Shown: positions 1 to 12,400 of the stretch, in pieces
Numbering within the stretch: the first letter of the stretch is position 1
How the letters are laid out: each line of letters begins with the position of its first letter
From: Escallonia rubra
Lineage: Eukaryota; Streptophyta; Magnoliopsida; Escalloniales; Escalloniaceae
Assembly: GCA_033065855.1 (NCBI GenBank)
Contig: JAVXUO010002582.1
Span: 496,001 to 560,000 of the forward strand
Length of the DNA stretch: 64,000 nucleotides
Reading direction: 5' to 3'
Made by a program: the position numbers and the translations under genes
The notes under the pieces: generated by a model
Database searches by the model: none
What the model saw: only the letters and a program-made list of their open reading frames with translations
What the model was told of the DNA's origin: nothing

Positions 1-91
1 GTATGGCCCATGGGGCATATTCGAATGAACTTATTTCACTATAATGTGAATGTGTAACATCTTAGTTATTTAAGGTATCTTATATCATCAG

Positions 92-217
92 GGTCCAAAG
101 AATGTCTTCGTGTCTTTGAGGGGATCCGGGCTAAGAATTGGAAGAGCTGCTCATGCTTCCACGTTTAAACTCTCACTTACTCGTGAAAACTATTTGACCA
201 TGTGCTTGAGTGACTAA
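92..217 (+). CDS. Last coding exon of an unidentified gene (partial)
   Basis: After a pyrimidine-poor acceptor ending in cag at 89-91, an open stretch reads GPKNVFVSLRGSGLRIGRAA and continues to ...LTMCLSD before a TAA at 215-217. It codes about 41 residues with an amphipathic, basic character. The window opens with gtatgg, which fits a splice donor, so positions 1-91 would be the last intron and the rest of the gene lies outside. I do not recognise the family and no catalytic motif is visible. It lies in the same orientation as the next gene, about 1.4 kb upstream of its start. The alternative is a chance open frame behind a cryptic acceptor; the protein-like composition and the clean stop argue mildly against that. 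Confidence 0.4.
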   Translation, partial: GPKNVFVSLRGSGLRIGRAAHASTFKLSLTRENYLTMCLSD

Positions 218-1612
218 CATTTTTGTATACTGGCTTTTTAACCATCACAGATATCTTGTACGATTCATGGTCCCCAGCAATGACTGTTAGTTCCATCTGC
301 ATCAGTATTTTGTCCATGCTGTCAAGCTCCCCAGTGAAGGTGTAATTTCAAATCAAATTTGGATCTCTCTTTGCGATTCTCTCTCTCTCTACACATATAT
401 GTCTTTTTGTAATTTTCCATTGCTGAAGCTCAACCCTTGCGGGTTTTTCTTGTGCAGCAACGTCCTGCAGACAATGATCGGTATGTGAAGAACTGTAGGA
501 ACGGAAGATCTCCCAAGGAGACGAGATGGTGGTTCCATGACGATAAAGTCTAAGGATGAAAACGAGACCTAGGACAAGCCTGTAACAACACTTCTCGTGT
601 GTGGGTTGAGAAAGAAAATGCCTCTCTTGCAAAGAAATGAGGGAGGCGACGAAAAAATCTGTTCCCCTCATTTCCTCGACTACTGTTGGGGCATAAACAT
701 TAAATTAAAAGCCGCTGTAAGGCAGCAATGCCGGGAGGCTGTTCTTCTTGTAAAGCAGTAATAGCGTTGGTGTCTTTTCTTTTACTCTGGGCAAGAAGAG
801 TCGATGCAATTTGAACTGACACTCCCTATAGTCCAGTCATCCCTGATGTTTCTTGCCAGTGGCACATTACAATGGCTTGGTTTTTTTCTTTTAATTTCGT
901 AATGTCCTAAATTGTCGTTACTTGTGTGACAATGAATTTTGAATAGATAAACAAGGAAAAAAGGACTGATATGACAGTGAGAGATATGATGTGGTATGCT
1001 GGACGGATGAGACAAGAGAGTAACAGAAACTTGATTTCTTATTGTCGTTTTTTTTTAAACTCGTTAGGTCTTTTTTATTCGTGGATGGTGTGGTATTATT
1101 GGTGCTTTTTGATATTAGGATCTGTGTTTAATGCAATATTGAAACCCCCTTCTATTTTGAAATACAAGAAATGAGTTTTAGATTTCTTTTTTTCAATCTC
1201 ATTTGTACAAAATAGGCGTTCCTTTCCCTTTATCTTGTGGATGGATATCGCTCACCAAGTGATCAAAGCGCTTTGTTTTTTTGCTTGCAACAACTATAAT
1301 CAGGAAGTTTAGAGAAAGCAACATTAGGAAAATGCAACCATATCTGTCCAATTTTTGTCACATTACTCAAACAAGCAAAAGTATATAAAGGGAAAAAAAA
1401 AGTATATAAACAAGCAAAAAAAAAAGAAGGCAAAAGTATATAAAAGCTAAATACAAAGAAGCTAGATAAGTGATTAAGCCGATTAATCTCCTTGTAATAC
1501 GGCATGAATATAATTATTAATGACTAATTTAAAATGCATTTAGGGAGAGTCGAACACACTTACTAATCCCTTCAATTAAAACTTTGGGGTTGAATTGTGC
1601 AGCAAAGCGACG
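218..1612. other. 3' flank of the first gene and upstream region of the methyltransferase
   Basis: This stretch has no coding frame I can support. The first several hundred bases probably include the 3' UTR of the partial gene, possibly with its own intron, since short acceptor-like pyrimidine tracts occur near 445-455. From about 1050 on it is AT-rich with runs of T and A, including a purine-rich aaaaagtatataaa repeat near 1379-1445. The rest is the presumed promoter and leader of the downstream gene. Small open frames here look random in composition. Confidence 0.5.
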
Positions 1613-4600
1613 ATGGTTGGCCGCTTGCAGAAGATGGCAGCATCAGTCTGTTTGTCACTTCCATGGCGCTCTCGACCTCAGACCTCCATCTTCGCCACAG
1701 AACTTACCTCAAGAATGCCTCTCACTTGGCTACGTGTATCTTGCACCACCCTCGGCCCCCAAACCGCCGCCGTCTCCTTCTGTTCCACCTCTCAAACCTC
1801 CAATGAACCCTTACCCAACACCAATTTCTACCCTCAACAACCCTCCAAACAAGTAAGCTAATCCTTCCTTGCCCTCTCAACAAGTTCGCAATGTTTCCAT
1901 AGAAACCCTAATTCACTATCCTAGATGATCGTTTTCTTGTGTTGCTTACTGGTCCTTTCATCTTACTATTGATATCACAGGGGCCATTAAAGCCTGGCTT
2001 GTATCTAGTAGGAACCCCAATTGGAAATCTTGAAGATATCACCTTACGGTAATGTGACAGATGAACCTACCCATTTACCCCCTCCTTTTCATAATTTTTG
2101 TTCCCTTTGAGTTTTCTTAAATTCCCAGAGTACGATTTGGACTTGTCAAAACAATACTTCTTTGATTATAGGAACCGCCGTAAAAATCGAAAGGGGCAAA
2201 AATAATGAAATGGAGGCAGTATTTATTGTGCATCCACTTCTTACAGAATGATATGAATTTCGCCTCTGACCATATTGAATTTGAGCCTTTTATTCTATAT
2301 TGCTCATCCCGTTTGTTACCAAACTGGTCAATTTGTAAGTGTAGAGCTCTGCGTGTCTTGAGATCAGCTGATGTGATACTCTCTGAAGATACAAGACATT
2401 CGGGAAAGTTGCTTCATCACTATGATATTAAGACTCCCCTTGTATGTTTTGTGATGCTTCCCCTTATGCTTTTGTAGCAGTGAAACTTTTTCCTTTTTTC
2501 TACCGTTTTATTAATTGTATGCTTTAGATTTTCAGTTGAGCTATCACAAATTTAACGAGTCTCAAAGAGAGCAAGCGGTATTGAAGAGATTGCAACAGGG
2601 TGAGATTGTGGCGTTAATTAGTGATGCAGGTACACCAGGCATTAGTGATCCTGGCACAGAATTGGTGAGGACATATTATCATTGTATGGCTATTTCTTTG
2701 GTAATTGTGTTCTGAGGAAATGCCCGTAGGTATCATTCATAGCCATTTTAAGAGCGCATCCTCATTGACAATGCCGTTTTCATCTTAAACTACAATTTTG
2801 TTAAATCACCCTTCTCTCTGTGTAGTAGAAGTTAGACGTTTGCTCATTTCCTAATCTAGGCAGCATCCAAAGGTTGGTGCGTTTAATGTTCTTGCATATT
2901 ACCCGCAGGCTCCACCTCTGCATGCACGATTTTGTCTGTACATATTGAAGCATCTAGTTTGGTTACCCTTTTGCGGAGAGGGTTTTTGAACTTAGACTTA
3001 TTATGACTTAAATTACTTCGTGCTTTGGAATTTCAATGCAGGCCAAGTTGTGCGTAGATGGAGATATACCTGTTATTCCCATTCCTGGGCCTTCTGCTGT
3101 GGTAGCTGCTCTCTCGGCCTCAGGGTTGTCTACTGATGAATTTACATTTGGTAATTTTTTAACAAAGTTGGTACGATCACTAGGACTGGTACACTTCTGA
3201 AATGATATGCTGTCAGTTGCTTGGTAGGTATTCAACTATTGCAATATGTATATGTGCAGTTGGATTTCTTCCTAAACATGCTGGATCAAGAAGAGAGAGG
3301 TTGACAATGTCTTCAAATGAAGCAGCCACACAAATATTCTATGTTCCCCCTCACAAGCTTAATCAGTTTCTTGAAGACACCTCTTCAATTTTTGGTGATT
3401 CTAGGTAAGTGTCTGGACGATAACTTTGACTACTAAATACTACTCCATTTTTGCTTTAGATTTTTACCTTTTGACTTTTTGTGAGTTCCTATACTAAGTT
3501 TAACACATGTAAACATTAACTTTACTCATTGTTTTTACCCTGCTTTGTCAAGCAATATATAGTCACTGATTGCTATTTGATTTCAATCTATTGTTTACTT
3601 GTACCAATATCTATCCTAGGATTTCGCAAAACGTGAAAGGGGAAAATCTGATGGATGATGATAATCCCGAACTGTGTGATTTCCCATCTGAGGAACTTTC
3701 TTTGTCCTACTCTATGATCGGAGGAATGAGGTAAGAAACGACATTAGTCGGGGGGTAACCAGCGGCCAGACAATGTACAAGGACTTGAGAAGATAGAGAT
3801 ATAGAAGGATATGCACCTTATTCAGCACTTACTCGAACTTAGGGAGTTGCTCTATCCAGCCCAGGGAATCTATTAATATCTATGACCTACTTCACCAGAC
3901 GTGCACGATATTATTATAGTAGTAATTTGGCATAATAAGATCTACTTTGTGGGATTCATTTTTGCTTGTGTTCTTTCTTATTTGTTATGGAGAGTCACCT
4001 AGTATTGGCTTCTCGGATGTAACTATCAACGTGTGTCAGACAGTTTGGTATTTTTTGTTAAGGTGGAAGTTTAACATATACATACATGACACAGTGAACA
4101 GTCAAAATGGTTACAAATCTTTTCTTCATTCTACTTGATGCGGGCCATTGCCATTATGCCTTCAATCTAAGGTCACAACATTCCTATATTATAGGACATT
4201 GCTATTGTGCCTTTTTCGCGCAGATCCTGTCCTGTTTTTTAGCTTTCCTAGTGTTTGATTGTCATGTTTAACTTTAGGTAGTCATTACCTTTCACAGCAT
4301 AGAAGATTATAACGGGTAGAGTGCATTTTTCGATCCTTTTCGGTGTCTTTCATATGTATTTTATTTCTATCCTTGATTTCCATATGTTATTTAAGCTCCT
4401 CTGGTTATCGGCAAAAGTAAATTTTTTTTGTTGGTTACACGTTCCGTGTAATTTAGTTAAAGTTTTGTCATAATACCAGCAGAAAAATATTCAGTCCACT
4501 ATTGATTATATTAATTTGTTGTTTTTGTCAAATTAGCGATAAACTTCTTATGTTTGAAAATAATTTTTTTTTGGTTTTTATTGCAGACGATGTGTCATGG

Positions 4601-7017
4601 CTCGTGAGATGACCAAAATACATGAAGAGGTAAGGGTCATATTAATGTTTGCTACATGTTCTTTATAAATGCGGGGTACGATGCTTGTTCATTATTTTGG
4701 CAAATTAAACATGGTGTAGCCATTTGTATTTATAGTCGTATCGGATCTGCTGGTACTGTGGGGGATTCTTTTAATAAGAACGTGCTCGATTTTAGGTTGA
4801 TAAGGGTGTTGCTCATATGTTTAGAGCAGGTTGACTAAACCAGAATACCAGATATCTGCAACTGGTGTATTCTGTGATCATAACATTCCACTCAAGCCGA
4901 AGGAAAAATTTTATAGGACGGCAGTGAAGCAGCAATGTTGCATGGTCCAGGCAACTAAGAAGCACCATACACATAAGATGAGTGTTCCCGAATTACGAAT
5001 GCTTTGGTGTATGTGTAACCACACAAGGACGGATAGAATAAGAGATGAGGATATTCGCGACAAAGTGGGCGTGCCGGCAATTGAGGAACAGATGAAGGAG
5101 CATCACTTGAGATGGTTTGATCATATCCAGTGTAGGCCTTTAGATGCCCCGTAAGAATAAGTCATTTGTGCCAGGTTGATGGGGTAAGACGAGGAAGGTG
5201 TAGGCCGGGGATAACTTGGGCTGAAGCAGTGAGAAAGGACTGGATTGTTGCGAATTATATTACCAAACTTGTGCTCATGCTGGGGGAATGGAAGAAAAGG
5301 ATTAATGTAGCCAGCCCCACTCGTTTTAGACGAAGGCTAGGATGATGACAGCGACGACGTTAGGTTTTAGGATCTTCGGAGACGCTAGACTTGTAATTTG
5401 TGGTTCATCCTTTTGATGTATGCTGGTGATACCATATCATATGTTTCTGAAGACGATGTAGTCTCCTGAAATTTTGATCTATATATCTTCTTAGAAGCTG
5501 ATAACCGGCATATTGTGGGAGAAGTACATAATATTGGAGCTGTCAATATGCGATGAAAGTAAGCTTTTGACTGCTTCTTGACATTTCACAGCCATTTTGT
5601 ACTTGCTCCTTTTCTGGGTAAATTATGAGTAAAGAAAGTATTTTGACTACCAAATACTTCTCGCAATTTGGTTTGACTAGTTTTTCTTTAATTGCAGATA
5701 AATCTAAGAGTCAAGGTTAGGCCTAAATCTCTTTTGCTAAAGACATAATTCCTTGTCACCTCATCACCATAAGTTTGTCGAGTTGTGCCGAAATGGCAAA
5801 ACTGGTATAGTAAAACCCATAAATCAGATTTTTTAGCGTCTTTGCTGCAAATAGTGGTGTTGGGATGCTCATTAAAGCGATCTGTCATCTTGTATCCGAA
5901 GGATACCTTCTTTTTTGAATTTTAATTGGCGATCTTGCAGGATAATGTTATATCTTCAACAAGGTGGCATTTGCCTGCATTTGTGTTGTTTGTGGAAACC
6001 TTGATCAGTTGATCAGACCTTGATCTTTCTAGTTGAGTCTTTCTAGGATGATAAAGACAGTTGCAAGCCTGTCCCTTCATACTCAGATACTAAAGAGAAG
6101 TTCCAAGTATATATCATCTACTTGGGTAAAATGCAGTTGCTTTAGATACTCCAGGCGTCCTTATACTGGTCAGTGGCCTGCACTGCTGTAGAGAAAGTTA
6201 TACAATATTCGTGGCATTTTTCCTGATAATATGTTGCAATTTGATCCAGTTCCCATCAGGTAATCGTGATTGGGTTATGATTAAGACTTGAAATCTATTA
6301 CTTGGAGTGCATTTATCTTGTCATTAGTAATAACCTTTTGCCGCCTTTATATAGCATGACTTCTTGTAATCAATTCTTTGCAAATGTATGAACAAAAGAG
6401 GCCTTAACTAATTTTACATACAAATGGACATGGAACTTTTCTGATTTACTTGACAAAACTAGTGTCATTCTTCAGAAGTTACGTTTTCCGATTCACTAGT
6501 ATAAGTAAGAATGACGCTTTATTAGTTTTGGCGAGGATCTCTTGGGGAAGCAAAAGAGGCATTCTCAAGTCACCAACCAAAGGGAGAAATCACATTCTTG
6601 ATCGAGGGAAAGGCATTTTCTGTGGTTGAAACTCCGTCAGAGTCTCAACTAGAAAATGAGCTCCGAGAGTTGATCTCCAACGGACATAGTCTTTCTACGG
6701 TAAGGAATTTCTGCATGTCCGTGTTTTCAGATTGTAGGTCAACGCACAAACATGCATATATTGCAAATGCTTGATATGACTTGTAGATTGTATTTGCCTC
6801 TAGTTCGATGCAGTCGGATATCTCCCTTTACTTAATTTCTACTTCCTATTCTCCTGCTTTGAACAGGCATTGTACACAACTAATTGTGGAGTATGTCATG
6901 TGCATGCAGGCAGTCAAATTGGTGGCTGCAGGAACCTCAATGAGAAGAAAGATGATATATTCTCTTGCACTGCGAAAATTCGGGAATCAAGTTGAAGCAG
7001 ATGAGGATGTAAATTGA
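1613..7017 (+). CDS. Organellar RsmI-type 16S rRNA (cytidine-2'-O)-methyltransferase
   Basis: Family members use S-adenosylmethionine to 2'-O-methylate C1402 of 16S rRNA in the decoding centre; a plant copy would act on plastid or mitochondrial ribosomes. Exons read as 1613-1852, 1981-2048, 2345-2441, 2536-2664, 3042-3150, 3260-3404, 4587-4629, 6526-6699 and 6910-7017, all in phase, giving 370 aa. Residues 1-80 are Ser/Thr/Arg-rich and look like a transit peptide. The tetrapyrrole-methylase fold follows: YLVGTPIGNLEDITL (about 88-102), SEDTR (116-120), SDAGTPGISDPG (about 164-175), IPIPGPSAV, and VMAREMTKIHEEFWRGSLGE near the C-terminal third. The start is the first ATG in frame with the conserved core; no closer ATG keeps the transit region. 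A further in-frame exon at 3620-3730 would make 407 aa. Intron 7 (1.9 kb) carries a LINE relic. Identification is firm; the target organelle is inferred. Confidence 0.92.
3620..3730 (+). other. Candidate in-frame cassette exon of the RsmI-type gene
   Basis: Between exons 6 and 7 of the methyltransferase an open stretch is bounded by acceptor ctatcctag and donor gtaaga. It is 111 nt, begins with one base and ends with two, so it matches the phase of both neighbours and can be included or skipped without shifting the frame. It would add 37 residues of the type ISQNVKGENLMDDDNPELCD followed by a Ser/Glu-rich tail. Bacterial RsmI proteins have no such insert at this point, where the chain runs directly from the FGDSR-like strand to the ARE(L/M)TK motif. 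It could be an alternatively used exon or an open intronic stretch. Confidence 0.5.
4831..5344 (+). mobile_element. L1-type LINE fragment (reverse transcriptase C-terminal tail) in an intron
   Basis: The stretch encodes the familiar tail of plant L1 ORF2 proteins: KFYRTAVKQQCCMVQATKKHH, then MSVPELRMLWCMCNHTRTDRI, IRDKVGVPAIEEQMKEHHLR, WFDHIQCRPLDAP, a stop and a frame change near 5151-5165, then GRRGRCRPGITWAEAVRKDW and a run to about 5344. It is on the same strand as the host gene and is a dead 5'-truncated copy; endonuclease and polymerase motifs are absent. A cgacgacgtt stretch at about 5350 resembles the 3' tails of such copies. The first frame alone covers 4831-5154. Confidence 0.85.
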
Positions 7018-8160
7018 TATGCTTATCATTCTGTAACTGCTGAAGATGCATCCTGCTGTAACTGATGTATGTGCTTGTTAAGTTACGATATCTCTGATCT
7101 TTGCTATGTGATTATTGCCCCTTCGTTTTGATTATTTGCCTGTTTCATTGCTGCTTGAACAGGGAAGTTCGACAGTAGGTCATCTCCCAATGCTCTCAAT
7201 GTTGATAACCCGACATGAGAGCTCTTTTGGTTTCTTCAGACATTTTACATGCATGTGAAACGCGAGCTCAAGGCGAAGTCAAGAGATGTGAACCGACCGG
7301 CTAGTCTTCGTACTTCCACACCTTTTTGTCGGGATTTTGTTTTGACTATTGATAGAAGATTTTCGCCTCTACCATGTACTGACTGACACTTTCCAAGTGT
7401 AAAAATCCCCCCTGCTCATGCCCCCCGGCCCCCACCAAAATAATGTTCAAAATGGAAGACTCAAGTGACACTGTGTATCCTTGTTCAATGTGACGCTGTT
7501 TTTGTTGATTTGATGCTGCTCTTTATCTGCACTTGTGAGTCTTGTGTTTTTTTTTTTTTAACTGAAATTAAGTGATGTTGCTATTGACATCGATTGTACC
7601 CTGTTTTGATTTGCTTTCCCCTTCTCAAATGAAAGTCATGTCTTCAAAGACTTTTCAAGTTTGGTCTGCAAAAACAAAACTCAATAGAAGAAAATTGTGA
7701 GATACTTCACTATTGCGCCATAAGCAACAAAATAATATAAAATAAGAATATACGGACCAAATCTTCTTATTCTAATGTCTTTGTTGTTATCTACTTGGTA
7801 GTTGTCAACTACCGCTGGTTCCATATGAATACAATATGTCAAGAACAATACAAAAATATGATTAGAATACGGTTGTTTTGCCGCCACCAATCCAATCCAT
7901 AGATAGGTTCACCAGGATAAAAATAACGCCAGACAAGTCTGAAACGTGGGAGTTTGTCTCTCTGTCTTACCTACTCCCTAGTACAGCCAAGTAGCCAACA
8001 AGGTTGATCTTGCTCTTAGCTGCGGTTACAACCACAACTATGCGTTAAATGGGGGTTTAATGGTTAGGCCTTAGGCTCTACCAACTGGTGGTTAGTGTTT
8101 TCAAACCCTACAGCTCAAGCAACAACAAACGACAGCACCAACAGATAGAAACACCCAACA
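7018..8160. other. 3' UTR of the methyltransferase gene and spacer
   Basis: Downstream of the TGA the sequence is T-rich with short homopolymer runs (a 13-T run near 7547-7560) and no supported coding frame. The 3' UTR probably extends over the first few hundred bases. From about 7680 to 8160 it is ordinary AT-rich spacer, with an A/C-rich stretch just before 8161 that looks like a transcript leader. Confidence 0.5.
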
Positions 8161-8370
8161 ATGCCATTTGTGTTCTTGAAGAACCTTCTTGCGCATCTTG
8201 GGCTTGTAACTTTGTCCCCACGTGAGAAAGGTGGAATGATTGATGAAGAATATAATGTTGTTTATCCAAGAATTAGAAGGTTGCGGCTCATCATTCTTGC
8301 TTTGTGTTTAGTTGTTACCAATTTATTAGTATTTCTATTGATAGTTTACATTGGTGTCATTGTTCAATGA
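8161..8370 (+). CDS. Small ORF with one hydrophobic segment, 69 aa (hypothetical)
   Basis: An ATG in good plant context (cccaacaATGCC) opens a 69-codon frame beginning MPFVFLKNLLAHLGLVTLSP and ending with a strongly hydrophobic stretch, roughly residues 42-67 (IILALCLVVTNLLVFLLIVY). An acidic and basic linker (DEEYNVVYPRIRRLR) lies before it, so the predicted shape is a tail-anchored or single-pass membrane protein. I do not recognise a family. It lies about 1.1 kb upstream of the BEL1-like start on the same strand, so it may instead be an upstream ORF in a long leader of that gene or a chance frame. Confidence 0.25.
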   Translation: MPFVFLKNLLAHLGLVTLSPREKGGMIDEEYNVVYPRIRRLRLIILALCLVVTNLLVFLLIVYIGVIVQ

Positions 8371-9485
8371 TAGGGAGGTTGGTATCTTCGGGATCTCTTG
8401 GTCATCTCGTTTGTCCCCCTTTCGGAAGAATTGGTTTTTAGCCAATTGGGTGCTCAACTCTACAACATTCCTTTTCTTTTCTGGGGTTTTCAGGTACTCC
8501 TCCCTTCTTACCTTTTGCTCGTCTCTTTTTCCTTCTTGCATGCTACTTAATGATACTGATCAAGAACACCCAAAACTAAGATGTCTTTTCTGCTTTTCCT
8601 TGTTGCCAAGTTACGGACCTTGTGACTGCAAATTTGTTTTGGCTGCTTCCTGAGTTATCTTCTGTTGTGGTTTGAGGAAATTCTGATGAAGACTTTTACT
8701 CCTTACGTTTTCTATGTTTCTCCTAAAATTGGTCGTTTGTAGCATGTTAGGGTAAATTTGTTCAACATTACAAGTCCTCGCTTTCTGGGTCTGTCTCTTC
8801 ATAACAAGAAACTACTTACCACCCCCCCTTCTCTCCCCAACCCGCGAAGTAGAAGAATAAGAAATTACAAGAATGGAATCTGCAGAAGTTTCAATTTGCA
8901 GACCTTTCTTTTGGGTAGTTTGTTTTTGAATCGGGAATTTCTTTTGGCTCATGGCGTTATAGATGTTAATGTACATGAATTTTTTTTATCCAATCTGCGA
9001 AGCACATACTGCTAACGGTGCTTGGAGTTAATTTCTTATTTCGATTATCTGCATCAACTCAGTAGCTGCTCTTCCTCTGGTTTGTGGCCTTGATATTTAG
9101 ATAGATTGTTTTCCTGAATAGTTTCATTGTATAGCGAAAATCTCAGCTCAAGAAGCCTTGATTCGCGCTACGTGCGCAAAAGAGTTTGCTTACTTAAGCT
9201 AAAGCATTTTAAATAGCTATGCAGAATAGAAAGTACACCTCAAAACAGATTACCGAAGCTTACTCATTTTCATGCCTCATTCCAGGAGAAAAAGCATCAT
9301 GATAGAGTTAATGTGTTCAAATGAAGAGATGAAAACCTTTTTCCTCTCACTTTATATGATGATTTTCTGTTAGGCATAACCAGATCCCAAAGGCAGCATC
9401 AGATTCTCCGAAGCACCAATTTATGGTTTCTATTGTATCCGGCATTCACTGGTCCTGGCAGTTACCGAGTTAGGGGAAAAGAAAT
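8371..9485. other. Upstream and leader region of the BEL1-like gene
   Basis: No protein-coding frame is supported here apart from a short uORF near the end. BELL genes commonly have a long 5' UTR with an intron and this stretch is where it would lie; pyrimidine tracts near 8490-8600 and 8810-8840 could serve as splice signals. I cannot fix the transcription start. Confidence 0.4.
9423..9473 (+). CDS. Upstream ORF (16 codons) in the BEL1-like leader
   Basis: An ATG at 9423 opens MVSIVSGIHWSWQLPS and stops at TAG 9471-9473, only 12 nt before the main ATG at 9486. It is out of frame with the homeodomain protein. A uORF ending this close to the main start would be expected to affect re-initiation on the main frame, if the leader is continuous here. 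Whether the peptide itself matters is unknown. Confidence 0.4.
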   Translation: MVSIVSGIHWSWQLPS

Positions 9486-12400
9486 ATGGCTACTTATAAC
9501 TCTAGTTCAAGCAATCAAAGTGATATTTTGGCAACTCCTTATTTATCGAGTCAAAATATTGGCCCTGATCATGAATCATCTTATCTTCACGAGAACGTGA
9601 TGTATTTGAACGAAGCTTCTAGAGCTGCATCTGTCTCGGAGCTCTTGTCCAGGAATTCTGTCTCCTCCCAGAACTGTGTAAAAGTTCCATCCGTTGAAGC
9701 CAGAGATGAGGTGGTATTCATTCCATCAACAAGCAACCCTATGAGTACGCAATCAAATGGTAGCCAGTTAACTGTGAAACCGGGCGTTGCACTCCAAGAT
9801 TCTGTCATTAGGGAATCCCAGATTTTTTCAGAACTAACAAACACTAGTTTAGATGCAAAACAGAATATGCAGTATCAAGAATTATCTCTCAGCCTTGGCA
9901 TGCAAATACCATCTTCTATTCGCTTGCCTTCGGTTCAATACCATTATGCAGACCTAGGTTCCTCATATCTTTTGAGTTCCGATGTCCCAGATTCAAGGGA
10001 ACATGGATTACAAAGTCAAAACTTAAGAGATGCCGAATACATGTCATTTGATTCCGCTGGAGGGACTCGCAATACAATGAAGGTTGGGGATTTTAGCAAC
10101 CCTCAATGCTTGACAGACCACGATGATCTGCCGTCTGTTTCACACCTATATGAACTGTCAAGGCTGTCATGCACAATTTTCAACTGTAAGTATCTCAAGG
10201 CAGCACAGGAATTGCTTGATGAAGTAGTTAATGTTCATGAAGCTCTGAAGCAACAGAAGTTAGACAAACGTCACAACTTCCATAAACTTGGTCAAGATAT
10301 ATCTGAAGAGACTGGTTTGTATAACTCTCGCAGCGTGCAACCTCCAACGACGGGAATGTCTTTTGACCCGAATGAGTTTACTATTAATTCCTCTGATGAA
10401 CTTTCACCTGCTGAACGACAGGATATGCAAGGCAAACTGAAAAAGTTATCTTCCATGTTGGATGAGGTAAAAATCCAAATTATAGGTATTTATTTAGACA
10501 CCTATGACCGTGATCTCCTTCGTACTGTCATACTTTTCTTCAACAAGCTTGAAGCAACTGATATCAGGATTTTTTTGGACTATCATACTGTTCTCCAACT
10601 GGCTTTAGGTAAACCTTATTAGGAGTTCTGGACTATCACTATATACAAAGTTTATCAGTTGCCCTAGTTTCTTTGTCGTCCTGGTGTTTTAGAACTAGTT
10701 GCGCTCTTACTTTTTTTAAGTATTTCTGATCCAGTCTACACCGAATTATACCACTGTTGAGGAAATTCTGTTAATACGTTTAGGTAAGTGAGGTGTATGG
10801 AGGATCTAGCCCAAACCAGAACAAAATTCTGTTAAAACCATTTATTTCAATATATGTGGGCACTAGAATTTCCTTTCCTTGCAACTGAAAAGAGTGTGAT
10901 TGTATCCTACTCTTATTAGCTGCAATGATCTATCCCTACTAGACCCTAGAGGTTTGAAGTTGATGCTGGAATCATGTTTGGCGTTTTTATTTTTATTTAA
11001 TTTTTTATCTACAATTGGGTGCCTGAAAGTTTGTTCAGAGCCCACATAGATGCCATTTGTTCCGACAGACATATAAAAGAAGGGGAAGTTTATCAAGTCT
11101 TTTTCAAAACTTTGGTGTGAAGAGCAAATGTCTGAATCATGTCAAGTATTTGGGCTACTTCCTCTTTAAATTATCCCTTTGTCTTTAAGTTTGACCTGCC
11201 ATTTGAAGTAAAATCTAACACTAGATCACCCGAGTAGTCGGAATTATAGGCAGAGATTCTATGCAATGGTTTGTCTGGACAGCAAAGCCTATTATTCTCT
11301 TCAGCCTTCACTTGGCTTTTCCAGTTTTGAGCTGAGCTAATGGCAGTTTGCAGTGCATAAGATTTCTTCAGTTCATTCGTTTCTCCTTTTCTTATGTCAT
11401 ATGCACTCAACGGAAATCTTTTAAGATGAATTCATCTTAAGCACCTTCCTTCAGATTAGTCTTATTCTTGATTCTATGGATCTCTTGGTGCTTACATTGA
11501 GCTTGATGCTTGAGGTTGCCTTTAAGCTATTTTGGGTTATCGTCTGTCTGTGAAAGATTGGGCCTGCGGATTATTTGAAGGGAATCTTGTGATTGTACTT
11601 GTTGTGTAGGTAGATCAAAGATACAAGCAATATTACCATCAGATGCAAAGTGTTGAATCTTTATTTGATATGGTAGCGGGGTCTGGGGCTGCTAAACCAT
11701 ACACAGCACTTGCCCTACAAACAATCTCCCGCCAGTTCCGCTGCTTACATGATGCCATAAGTAGACAGATTCGAGTGAACAGGCAAAGATTAGGGGAAAA
11801 AGATGATACACCAAACGGTCTAGTATTGCCTCGTCTCCGCTATGTGGACAAGCAGCTCAGGCCACCGAGGACTCTCCAGCAGCTGGGTGTTGCGCGACAT
11901 TCTTGGAGGCCACAAAGGGGGTTGCCTGAAAGCTCTGTTTCAGTCCTTCGTGCTTGGCTCTTTGAGCATTTCCTGCATCCGTAAGTTTTTAAGATGTCGT
12001 TCTCATTTCTGTGCTGCAAATTATTCAAGATCTGTGGCCCTAATAATTTCTAGTTTTGTTGCACGTCAGTTATCCTAAAGAATCTGAGAAAATCATGCTA
12101 GCAAGGCAGACAGGCCTCAGTAGAAGCCAGGTATCAGTGTGTGTGCGCGTGTACTTGTGTAGGAATGGGTGAATCCAAGTATTTGAACAGAACGTAGAGA
12201 GTTAATTACTTATGCCAGGATTTTTCTTGAAAACTTGGTGCAACACTTTTTTGGAACAGAGGGAGCATCTGAATCTTTCACCAAAACTCATTAGTGCCTT
12301 GACATGTTTCAATGAAAAATGGTCTTATTATTTAGTTGCGTATATACTTGGTAATCTCTTTTTAATCAGGTTGCAAACTGGTTTATCAATGCACGAGTGC

